Below are positions 7,463 through 15,297 of a DNA stretch of 64,000 nt, one piece after another. The stretch spans positions 1 through 64,000 of the forward strand of contig JAHBVK010000009.1 in assembly GCA_019637555.1 (NCBI GenBank), read 5' to 3'. The notes under the pieces were generated by a model. It did no database searches. It was not told where the DNA came from and saw only the letters and a program-made list of their open reading frames with translations. Position numbers and translations under genes: made by a program. This stretch comes from Anaerolineae bacterium. Its GTDB lineage: Bacteria; Chloroflexota; Anaerolineae; Aggregatilineales; UBA2796. Positions within the stretch are counted from its first letter, which is position 1. Every line of letters begins with the position of its first letter.

Positions 7463-9122
7463 GCGCCTCTCTTACACCTATCCCGATGGTTCTGCCGCGC
7501 TGCGTGATATTTCGCTGACGATCCCCGACAGCGCCTTTGTGCTGGTCACGGGTGTCAGCGGCGCGGGCAAATCGACGCTGCTGCGTGCCTTCAACGGATT
7601 GATCCCGCATTTTCACGGCGGCACGATCAGCGGACGAGTAACTGTCGATGATCAGGACACACTGGCAACCACACCGCGATCACTAGCGGCGCGGATCGGC
7701 TTCGTGTTCCAAGACCCCGAAACGCAGTTTGTGGTCGAGCGCGTGGAGGATGAACTGTGCTTTGGCATGGAGAACGCGGGCATTCCAGCGGCGGAGATGG
7801 GGCAGCGGATCGAGGAGGTGCTGAAAATCCTCAATATCGCGCCTCTACGCAAGCGGCGGGTGACTACTCTTTCCGGTGGTGAAGCGCAAAAAGTGGCGCT
7901 GGCATCGGCGCTGACGCTGCGCCCCAAGCATTTGATCCTCGACGAGCCGACCTCGCAGCTTGATCCCGAAGCGGCACACGATCTGATGGATGCGCTGGTA
8001 CATCTGAACTGCAATCATCGGCTGACGATCATCCTCGCGGAGCATCGGCTTGAGCGCGTGCTGAAGTACGCAACGCACTGGCTGCATGTGGAAAAGGGCG
8101 AGATCAGGTTTGGTGAGGTGCGCGAAATGTTGCCGCGAGTGCCGCTGCATCCGCCTGTAGTGGAGTTGGGACTGCGCTTGGGCTGGCAGCCGATCCCGCT
8201 GACGGTGGAGGAGGCGCGGCAGGTGATTAGTGAGATCGGTGCCGCGGGATACCCCGTAATGAATTACGGGGCTGAACGAACGAAGTCCCTGCGGGACTCC
8301 AGAAGCGATTCGACAGTGATTGATTGCCGCGAGCTGAGCGTGCGCTATGGATCGACGGTGGCGCTTGAGGCAGTCGATTGGCAGGTGCAGCGCGGCGAGA
8401 TCGTGGGGCTGCTAGGGCACAATGGCGCGGGTAAATCGACGCTGCTGAAATCTCTGGTGGGATTGGTCAAGCCGCAGCAAGGCGCGATTCAGATCGATGG
8501 GATGGCGAACCAGCGGAAGAAGTTGACCGAGATCGCGCGGATTGTCGGTTATGTACCGCAGAATCCGAGTGTGGTGTTGTTTCAGGAAACGCTACGGGCG
8601 GAGGTCGCTTTCACGTTGGAGAATCACGGCGTTGATGGTGGCGCGGAACAGGTGCTCTCACGTTACGATCTGGCGCGGTATGCCGATCATTATCCCCGCG
8701 ATTTATCGGGCGGCGAACGGCAGCGGGCGGCGTTGGCGGCGATGCTTGCCGTCGAACCGCCGATCATTCTGCTGGATGAGCCAACGCGCGGACTCGATTA
8801 TGTGCAGAAGCGACGACTGACCGACTTGATCCGGCGCTGGTCGGCTGAAGGCAGAACAGTGATCGTGGCGACGCACGATGTGGAGTGGATCGCGGGATTG
8901 GCGACGCGCTGCACGGTGCTGGAACACGGACGGATCGTGGCGGATGGCGAGACGGCGGATGTGCTGCTGCACACGGCGGGATTCAATACGCAGCTAGGTG
9001 AGTTGTTCCACAATCCGGCACTGCTGACAGTGGAGCATCTCGATCATTTAGATTTGTCGGAAAGCACGGCGACAGCATCGCGCCAGAGTGCCTCATTTTT
9101 CGCCGCCTCGAACGGGAAGTAG
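7449..9122 (+). CDS. Fused double ATP-binding protein of ECF transporter (A-A')
   Basis: A 557-residue protein with two complete ABC ATPase domains. The first has Walker A GVSGAGKST (35-43), a Q-loop FQDPETQF, signature LSGGE (141-145) and Walker B LILDEP. The second has Walker A GHNGAGKST (323-331), signature LSGGERQR and Walker B ILLDEPTRGLD. The FQDPETQ-type Q-loop is typical of ECF/Cbi ATPases. The two domains therefore replace the usual EcfA/EcfA' pair. The linker (residues about 268-284) is encoded by a palindromic repeat. The start overlaps ecfT by 14 bases, and the 3' end overlaps the convergent oxidoreductase gene by 79 bases. Confidence 0.9.
   Translation: MIKIERLSYTYPDGSAALRDISLTIPDSAFVLVTGVSGAGKSTLLRAFNGLIPHFHGGTISGRVTVDDQDTLATTPRSLAARIGFVFQDPETQFVVERVEDELCFGMENAGIPAAEMGQRIEEVLKILNIAPLRKRRVTTLSGGEAQKVALASALTLRPKHLILDEPTSQLDPEAAHDLMDALVHLNCNHRLTIILAEHRLERVLKYATHWLHVEKGEIRFGEVREMLPRVPLHPPVVELGLRLGWQPIPLTVEEARQVISEIGAAGYPVMNYGAERTKSLRDSRSDSTVIDCRELSVRYGSTVALEAVDWQVQRGEIVGLLGHNGAGKSTLLKSLVGLVKPQQGAIQIDGMANQRKKLTEIARIVGYVPQNPSVVLFQETLRAEVAFTLENHGVDGGAEQVLSRYDLARYADHYPRDLSGGERQRAALAAMLAVEPPIILLDEPTRGLDYVQKRRLTDLIRRWSAEGRTVIVATHDVEWIAGLATRCTVLEHGRIVADGETADVLLHTAGFNTQLGELFHNPALLTVEHLDHLDLSESTATASRQSASFFAASNGK
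8252..8297. repeat. Double-hairpin palindromic repeat inside the ECF ATPase gene
   Basis: Two adjacent inverted repeats: CCCCGTAAT, GA, ATTACGGGG (8252-8271) and GTCCC, TGC, GGGAC (8285-8297). They lie exactly in the linker between the two ABC domains and keep the reading frame open. The design with a GA-centred palindrome recurs at 5303-5320. It looks like a dispersed repeat that was accepted in a tolerant interdomain linker. Confidence 0.65.
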
Positions 9123-10069
9123 TACATAATCCGATCTAGCAAGCCCTCGTAACGTTCGCGCACCTTACGCGCCAACTGATCATGCGTGGCAACGACGGCA
9201 AACTCGTGCAGCATCTCGTCGCTGATCAGGTTCGCCATCTCCGCCCATTCGCCACGCCGCGAAAGCAGATTCAGTTTTTCGTGCAGATCAGCCCAACCGT
9301 GTGTCTCCAACACAGGGAGATAACTCGGCGTGCTGGCGTAGAAGGCGATCTGCGCTTTGACGGCAAAAATGTTATCCGCGATCTCCCGGTCATCCGCGCC
9401 CGTGACGACAAAGATGCCGCAGGCTGTCTGAATATCGGCGCGAGTCCGTCCCGCCGCTGCCGCACCCTGTTCGATGTTGGGGATGATCATCCCGCGCAGG
9501 TATTTGACGGTGTGGAAGGGATGGACGTGGAAGCCCTGACACAACTCGCCCGCCAACCGACAGAGATAGCTATTCACGCCCGCGATATAGATGGGGATGT
9601 CGGGTGTGTTTATCCTGCCGGGAGAGAAGAAAGGTGTCATCAGGGTGAACTGGTAGAACTCACCTTTGTAGGATAGCGGTGCGCTGGTCTGGAAGGTGTT
9701 CCAGATGGCGCGAAGCGAGAGAATGTAGTCGCGGAGGCGTGGTCCGGGTTTGTCCCATGTGGTGCTGAAGCGGCGGACGATATGCGGTTTGATCTGCGTG
9801 CCTAAGCCGAGGATGAATCGTCCGCTGCTCTGCTCCGCCAAGTCCCACGCGATCTGTGCGGTAACCATCGGACTGCGGGGGAACGCCAGCGAGATCGCCG
9901 TGCCAAGTTCGAGGCGGTTGCTGGCGCTGGCGGCGAGGGTTAGCGGGAGATAGGGATTGTGAGCGGTTTCCGTCGTCCACAGCCCATCGAAGCCCAATGA
10001 TTCCGCTGCTTGCGCTATCGCTGGAACATCTCGTAAGCTGGAAGTCACTAACGCCGCGTCAAATTTCAT
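9044..10069 (-). CDS. LLM-class (luciferase-like) F420-dependent oxidoreductase
   Basis: A 341-residue TIM-barrel flavin oxidoreductase of the luciferase-like monooxygenase class. The N-terminus (AQAAESLGFDGLWTTET, then LELGTAISLAFPRSP) and the GRFILGLGTQIKPHIVRRF stretch are typical of the actinobacterial/Chloroflexota subgroup (MSMEG_2256-like) that uses F420 or FMN. The substrate is unknown. The ATG at 10069 overlaps the stop of the histidine kinase gene by 4 bases, so it is the last gene of that minus-strand operon. Its 3' end overlaps the convergent ECF ATPase gene by 79 bases. Confidence 0.88.
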   Translation of the reverse strand: MKFDAALVTSSLRDVPAIAQAAESLGFDGLWTTETAHNPYLPLTLAASASNRLELGTAISLAFPRSPMVTAQIAWDLAEQSSGRFILGLGTQIKPHIVRRFSTTWDKPGPRLRDYILSLRAIWNTFQTSAPLSYKGEFYQFTLMTPFFSPGRINTPDIPIYIAGVNSYLCRLAGELCQGFHVHPFHTVKYLRGMIIPNIEQGAAAAGRTRADIQTACGIFVVTGADDREIADNIFAVKAQIAFYASTPSYLPVLETHGWADLHEKLNLLSRRGEWAEMANLISDEMLHEFAVVATHDQLARKVRERYEGLLDRIMYYFPFEAAKNEALWRDAVAVLSDKSK

Positions 10070-11334
10070 GGCTGCCTATCCGTTTCTGTGTTCGTGTGCA
10101 GCGGCAGTTCCAGCGTGAAGGTACTGCCCTGCCCGACTGCGCTGATCAACCTGATTGTACCGCCGTGCAGACGGGCAAGCTGCATACAGATGTCTAGCCC
10201 CAAGCCGACGCCCGCGCTGCGCTTATCCAGCTTGACGAAAGGGACGAATACCAGCGCCTGCTGCTCTTCGGGGATGCCGGGTCCGGTATCGGCAACGCTG
10301 ATCTCTAGCTGATTACGGCGCATGGCGGTGGCGATCTCAATGCGTCCGGCGGGTGTGTACTTGATGGCGTTGACCAGCAGATTACGGACGATCTGACGCA
10401 GCCGCAGCGGATCGGCGGTGGCGGTGGGCAGATCGGCGGCGAAGTCGGTGCTCATGGTCACGGTTGGCTTGACCAGTGTGCGGAGTTCTTGAGTGACGGC
10501 AAGGCAGATCGTGTTGACATCACAGGGCGCGGGGTGCAGCGTCAGTTTGCCGCTGGCGAGTTGGGCGCTATCGAGCAGATCGCTGACCAGCCGATTGAGT
10601 TGTTCGCCTTCCTCAACGATCTGCTGAAGGTACTGCTGCTGCGGTTCGGTGAAGTTTTGTCCGCGTCGCAGCATCTTGGCGAAGCCGAGCACAGAGTTCA
10701 GCGGCGTGCGGAGTTCGTGGCTGACCCGCGCCAGAAACTGCTGACTGCGGCGCGTGACTTCATCAGAGGCGTAGTTGGTGTTCAGTTCGATGGCGAGTCT
10801 GCTGAGGAAGCGTAAGCCCTGAAAAATCATGGTTGCCAACAGGATGTTGTAGCTGACGAGAATGTAGCTCGGTGGGCGCAATCCGGGCACTTGTCCGACT
10901 ACTTCATAGAACAGGTTGAACCAGAAAAATACCACGCAACAGAGCTGCACGACGACGCGCTGTCTACCCGCCAACGTGAGCGATGCCAGCGTGTAGGGCA
11001 GCACGAAAGAGATCGCAGTGACGCCGCCCAAGCCTTTGATCAGGATGCCGTGTAAGGCGAACAATCCCACCATGCCCATCAGTAGCAGTACGCGCGGACG
11101 CGGCAGCCAGCCGAGCACCAGCGCCACACTGATCAGCAGTGGTGGCACGGCATAGGCAGTGGCATAGGGAATACTGCGTAAGTTGGCGGTAGCCCAGAGC
11201 AATATCTCCGCGATGATCAGCGGCGCGACCAACCAAGACCAGTAGGCGCGAATGCGCTGTTCTGCTCGCTGGCGCACAACTTCCGGCAGATCATGCTGAT
11301 CGGGCCAAGGCGCGTCGAATAGCTGTTTCCACAT
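10066..11334 (-). CDS. Membrane-bound sensor histidine kinase
   Basis: About 422 residues. Some five to six hydrophobic helices (about residues 35-185) form a membrane sensor domain without a large extracytoplasmic loop. They are followed by a HisKA domain with the H-box SHELRTPLNSVLGFAKML (His about 206) and a HATPase_c domain with an N-box (LLVNAIKYT), ADTGPGIPEE and a GVGLGLDI G2 box. I prefer the ATG at 11334 over the TTG at 11346; either start overlaps the 3' end of the single-domain receiver gene (11291). Neighbouring genes encode a stand-alone receiver and a REC-HTH-DHp regulator, which together can form a phosphorelay. Confidence 0.88.
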   Translation of the reverse strand: MWKQLFDAPWPDQHDLPEVVRQRAEQRIRAYWSWLVAPLIIAEILLWATANLRSIPYATAYAVPPLLISVALVLGWLPRPRVLLLMGMVGLFALHGILIKGLGGVTAISFVLPYTLASLTLAGRQRVVVQLCCVVFFWFNLFYEVVGQVPGLRPPSYILVSYNILLATMIFQGLRFLSRLAIELNTNYASDEVTRRSQQFLARVSHELRTPLNSVLGFAKMLRRGQNFTEPQQQYLQQIVEEGEQLNRLVSDLLDSAQLASGKLTLHPAPCDVNTICLAVTQELRTLVKPTVTMSTDFAADLPTATADPLRLRQIVRNLLVNAIKYTPAGRIEIATAMRRNQLEISVADTGPGIPEEQQALVFVPFVKLDKRSAGVGLGLDICMQLARLHGGTIRLISAVGQGSTFTLELPLHTNTETDRQP

Positions 11335-11653
11335 CGTCTGGATCAAGTGGTTTAGCGAGATAGGCAGTGATATTAGAGGTCAGGTTTTGCTCCGAGACGG
11401 CTTCCGCATACGCCGACACCAAGAGGGCGGGCGCAGCATGAAGTTTACGCAGGTCGGCTGCTAGTGAGACGCCATCGCCATCAGGCAAATCGAGATCGAC
11501 GATGTAGAGCGCCGGATGGTGTTCGTTCGCCAAGCGCCGCGCCTCCATGCCTGATCCGGCGATGAGCAGCGTGGCATCTGGCATCTCGGCAATGATAGCG
11601 CGCATAAGTAACTGCGCTGGCGGGTGATCTTCGACGTACAGTATGGTATTCAT
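11291..11653 (-). CDS. Single-domain response regulator (receiver)
   Basis: A 120-residue receiver domain with no output domain. The acidic pair is in YVEDH near the N-terminus, the phospho-acceptor Asp is about residue 53 in YIVDLDLPDGDG, and a C-terminal AKPLDPDD segment supplies the conserved Lys. It overlaps the downstream kinase gene by about 44 bases and the upstream regulator gene by 4 bases (ATGA-type), so all three are translationally coupled. It probably shuttles phosphate between the kinase and another partner, like Spo0F- or CheY-type receivers. Confidence 0.88.
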   Translation of the reverse strand: MNTILYVEDHPPAQLLMRAIIAEMPDATLLIAGSGMEARRLANEHHPALYIVDLDLPDGDGVSLAADLRKLHAAPALLVSAYAEAVSEQNLTSNITAYLAKPLDPDDVETAIRRALARSA

Positions 11654-12459
11654 AGCTTGAGATCGTCTATCAATGAGTCCAATCGTTCAGCTTCGGTCAG
11701 GATCAGGCGCAGCATTTCGGCGTCCTGCTCGGTCAAGGTGATCGGTGTGCCTGCATCCAGTTTACGGGTGAGCAAGCGTGCCAATCCCAACAACGTATGT
11801 AATGGTGTGCGTAGTTCGTGGCGCAGATTAGCAGATGGGTTGGGCAGTTCGCGTAATTGGTGCGCGGCACGGATGGCAGCTTCGCGCGTTTCCACATTGA
11901 GTTTGCCGTAGATGTTAGAGATGTGATTGCGTACTGTGCCATCAGAAATGCCTAGTAGTTCAGCGATCTCAGGGTTGGAGCGCCCTTCCGCCGCCAGCCG
12001 CAAGATCGAACGTTCGCGCGAGGTCAGCGTATATTTGCGGTTTGCCTGCGTGAGCGCGGCGGTGGCGGTGGGCGAGAGAAAACTCCGTCCCTGCGATACG
12101 GCGCGGATCGCTTCTGCCAGCCGCAGCGAGAGATCATCGGATTTGACGACGTAGCCGTGTGCGCCTGCTTTCAACACTTCTTCGATCCAGATCGGATCAT
12201 CCATTGCCGTCAGGATCAAGATCGCCAATTCGGGGAAACGCGCCCGCAGATCGCGCACCATCGTCAGCGGATCAAAGCCGCGTCCGGCGTAGCTCAAATC
12301 TAGCACCAGCACATCGGGCGTCTGCTTGACGGTGTTGGGCATGATCGTGTCAGCATCCTCGGCATCCCAGAGCACGCTGATGTCCAAGGCGCGGGAAAGC
12401 TCTTGACGCAGGATTTTGAGGATCAGCGGATGGTCATCGACTAGGGCGACACGGATCAT
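11650..12459 (-). CDS. REC-HTH(LuxR)-DHp hybrid response regulator
   Basis: About 269 residues from the ATG at 12459. A receiver domain (phospho-acceptor Asp54 in LVLDLS) is followed by a NarL/LuxR-type helix-turn-helix (about residues 145-197, with LTSRERSILRLAAEGRSNPE). After these comes a HisKA-like dimerisation segment with a clear H-box, NLRHELRTPLHTLLG (His214). No HATPase domain follows; the protein ends about 55 residues after the His. NarL regulators normally end after the HTH, so the C-terminal DHp is an unusual addition. It may be phosphorylated by the neighbouring kinase or may force dimerisation. The longer frame to a GTG at 12519 adds 20 residues without family character. Confidence 0.85.
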   Translation of the reverse strand: MIRVALVDDHPLILKILRQELSRALDISVLWDAEDADTIMPNTVKQTPDVLVLDLSYAGRGFDPLTMVRDLRARFPELAILILTAMDDPIWIEEVLKAGAHGYVVKSDDLSLRLAEAIRAVSQGRSFLSPTATAALTQANRKYTLTSRERSILRLAAEGRSNPEIAELLGISDGTVRNHISNIYGKLNVETREAAIRAAHQLRELPNPSANLRHELRTPLHTLLGLARLLTRKLDAGTPITLTEQDAEMLRLILTEAERLDSLIDDLKL

Positions 12460-12593
12460 GGAAAAACTCGTTTGACGGAAAGTATTGCTCACATCATAAC
12501 GGATGTGACAGGCAAACACATTGTACGCTGATCACGGTGCAAGCATGACAAGCGTACAATCTGGATGTGATTACAAGTTGTGACCGGTGGGCG

Positions 12594-13208
12594 TTAGCTG
12601 TGAGATTTTGGCGGTGTGGGAATTGAAGGCGCGGAGTCGATACCTGCTGCCGCGCGGCGGATCACTTCGGGATAAGGCAAGGCACGACGTTTGCCATTTT
12701 CATCAGGCACGTAGACGTAGAGATCGTCTAGGGACGCCAGCCTATCCGTGAACAGGATGCCGTCAAGGTGATCAAGTTCGTGCTGTACGGCGCGGGCGTC
12801 GAAGCCTTCAAAATCGCGTTCCTGCATGTTGCCATCCTCATCCATGTAGCGCAGACGAATTTTGAGGTGGCGATCCGTGTAACCCATCATGTTCGGGATG
12901 CTCAGGCAGGCATCGTAGCCGCGCTCGGCTTCAGGCGCTTGCTCCACCACCATTGGATTGGCAATGATGATCGGCGGATCCATTTGCGGCTCCTCAGCGT
13001 CAGAGTCGTAGCCGAGCCGGATGCCAAAGACGCGCTTGAGCACGCCGATCTGCACGGCAGCCAATCCGACAGCGGGGTTCTCCTCAATGGTGTCTTTGAT
13101 GTCCTGAAAAAGCTGCTTGATCTCTTTGCTGATCTTCTTCACCGGTTCAGACTTGGTGCGGAGCAGTTTTTCGTTGCGGGCGGTGGTCAGAACTTTTTTG
13201 ACTGCCAT
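12594..13208 (-). CDS. def: Peptide deformylase
   Basis: A 204-residue metallohydrolase that removes the formyl group from the N-terminal Met of new proteins. The three motifs are present: GLAAVQIG (48-55), a motif-2 Cys in DACLS (99-103) and HELDH (143-147), which supply the metal ligands. Motif 2 is EGCLS in most deformylases; here Glu-Gly is Asp-Ala, a conservative but uncommon change. An acidic insertion (about residues 66-80) lies before motif 2. It is a stand-alone minus-strand gene, and no formyltransferase gene is next to it. Confidence 0.93.
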   Translation of the reverse strand: MAVKKVLTTARNEKLLRTKSEPVKKISKEIKQLFQDIKDTIEENPAVGLAAVQIGVLKRVFGIRLGYDSDAEEPQMDPPIIIANPMVVEQAPEAERGYDACLSIPNMMGYTDRHLKIRLRYMDEDGNMQERDFEGFDARAVQHELDHLDGILFTDRLASLDDLYVYVPDENGKRRALPYPEVIRRAAAGIDSAPSIPTPPKSHS

Positions 13209-13296
13209 TACTCAACAATCCGTGATTAATAAAGCGGTTTTCGACATGATTGGCTAGAAAGTAGCAGCATGATTTTAAGCTGATCGCCGCCTTTCC

Positions 13297-15069
13297 TCAA
13301 CTCGTCGATGTTGGTGTCTTATCCAGTTTCTGCGCTTGATAAAAGGCGTAAAACATGCCTTGCTGCTTCAGCAGTTCATCGGGCGATCCCTGCTCTACGA
13401 TTTGCCCTTTATCAATGACGAAAATCCGATCAGCTTGAACAATGGTGGCGAGGCGGTGGGCGATCACGATCATGGTTTTGCCCTTGCGTAAGGCTTCAAT
13501 TGAATGTCGGAGCTTTTCCTCCGTCAGCGGGTCTAATGCCGAAGTCGCCTCATCGAGTAGAAGCAGGCGCGGATTCCGCAGCACCGCGCGAGCAATGGCG
13601 ACCCGCTGACGCTCTCCGCCGGAAAGAGTATGACCTCGTTCGCCCACTTTGGTTTCAAGCCCATCTGGAAGCCCCGCAACGAATTGTTCCAGTTGCGCGA
13701 TATGAACCGCCGAGCCGATAGCGGCGCTCTTGTTAGCGTGGTCGTCGGGGTAGGTGAGATTCTCAAGCAGGCTAGTGTTCCATAAGAAGGTATCTTGGAA
13801 TACTACCCCGATAGATTCACGTAGCGAGGCTAAGGAAATTTGCTGCATGTCGAGGTCATCGATGAGGATGCGCCCGTTATCAGGATCGTGGAAGCCGATC
13901 AACAGATCGAAAAGTGTGCTCTTACCACCGCCGCTAGGACCAACGATACCTACAAGCTCACCGGGCTTGATGTGGAAGGACAGCTTGCTGATGCCGGAGT
14001 CGCCGCGATCATAATGGAAGGACACATCCTCGAAGATCACTTCCATGCCATTGTCGCTGCGAGGAATTGTGGATAGTGAGATTCCGCTACCGCGTTCTAG
14101 GGGTAAATCAAAGTGTTCATCCAGTTTGGCAGAGGCAACGCGCACCGTCGCTACACTGAGATGCGTGCGACTGAGTTGTTGCAATGCTGACAATACTCTG
14201 GGCGCATACACCAGAAAGGCAATCAGCGTTCCGATTGTCAGGCGGTTGCCGAGAATCTCAAATACGCCCAGCCCCAAGACAATCGCCAAGACGAGATTAT
14301 TCAGCAACGACGACAGCGTATCCACATAAAAGCTATGAAGGGCGCTGTCTGCCAGTTTGCTCTGCCAGAACTGCTGACCCCAGCTTCGCCAGCGGGCGGC
14401 TTGGCGCTGTTGTCCGTTAGAGGCGCGAACCATCCTCAAGCCAGCAAGTGTCTCGTGAATCAGATTAGCGCCTGAGTCCAGCACGGCATACATCTGGTCG
14501 GTGAGTTCCAATACTCGCTTCCTGATCAAGCGGCTAAAAATGTACAACGCTGGAACGGCAAGCATCGTCGCTATGGCTAACCGCCAATTGATGGCGAACA
14601 TCGCCACGACGTTGCCGATGAGAAAAAGCAGTCGGGGAAAGGCAGGAAGTAAGTTTTCACCAACGAAAACATCACCGACTTCGCCGCAGGTACGGGTGAG
14701 AAGTTGAAATAGTTCTCCAGAGTTACGGCGCTCAAGTTGATCCATGCGGATCGAGAGCGTGTGCTCAAATGCCTGCTGCCTCAGCGTTTGCGTAACCGAT
14801 GTGCCGATTTTGCCGCGTTGATGACTCTCTAGATAACTCAAGGCAGCAGAAATGACGGGCAGTAGGATCGCACCTGCCACCACAACTACGATCAAGGAGG
14901 TATCCCGTGCAGGAATTGCCTCATCAATCAGAAATTGGAAAAGCAGAGGTGAAATCACATCGAGAAGTGTGGCGACAAGGGTGAGCAAAACAATCACAAG
15001 GATGGTGCTGCGCTGGCGCTTGATCTGACCGAGCACAATTTGATAGGTGCGAGAGCGAGTACTAGGCAT
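13297..15069 (-). CDS. ABC exporter, fused membrane and ATPase domains
   Basis: A 590-residue half-exporter. Six transmembrane helices (about residues 15-310) precede one ABC ATPase with Walker A GPSGGGKST, Q-loop VFQDTFLW, signature LSGGERQR and Walker B LLLDEATSALD. The order and length match the MsbA/LmrA-type family that exports lipids, peptides or drugs as a homodimer or heterodimer. GGAG lies upstream of the ATG at 15069. No second half-exporter is adjacent, so it may form a homodimer. The substrate cannot be inferred. Confidence 0.92.
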   Translation of the reverse strand: MPSTRSRTYQIVLGQIKRQRSTILVIVLLTLVATLLDVISPLLFQFLIDEAIPARDTSLIVVVVAGAILLPVISAALSYLESHQRGKIGTSVTQTLRQQAFEHTLSIRMDQLERRNSGELFQLLTRTCGEVGDVFVGENLLPAFPRLLFLIGNVVAMFAINWRLAIATMLAVPALYIFSRLIRKRVLELTDQMYAVLDSGANLIHETLAGLRMVRASNGQQRQAARWRSWGQQFWQSKLADSALHSFYVDTLSSLLNNLVLAIVLGLGVFEILGNRLTIGTLIAFLVYAPRVLSALQQLSRTHLSVATVRVASAKLDEHFDLPLERGSGISLSTIPRSDNGMEVIFEDVSFHYDRGDSGISKLSFHIKPGELVGIVGPSGGGKSTLFDLLIGFHDPDNGRILIDDLDMQQISLASLRESIGVVFQDTFLWNTSLLENLTYPDDHANKSAAIGSAVHIAQLEQFVAGLPDGLETKVGERGHTLSGGERQRVAIARAVLRNPRLLLLDEATSALDPLTEEKLRHSIEALRKGKTMIVIAHRLATIVQADRIFVIDKGQIVEQGSPDELLKQQGMFYAFYQAQKLDKTPTSTS

Positions 15070-15297
15070 TCAAGAATACTCCTATCCTAGGCGTACCAAG
15101 TGACCGAATTGGGCGCGGAGCATCAGGGTAGTGCTAGTGGTTAGTACCTCTTAATCAATTGGTTGTCGATGTGTTGTAGGGGATTCGGACTGATCAGGTT
15201 AGGTTGGATTCCCTCATCGAACTTGAACTGAGAGCCATGTTCGATGGGGGAATCAATTTTCACTTGCGAATCGGGTTTTGGTAACCCTAGAGCTAAG

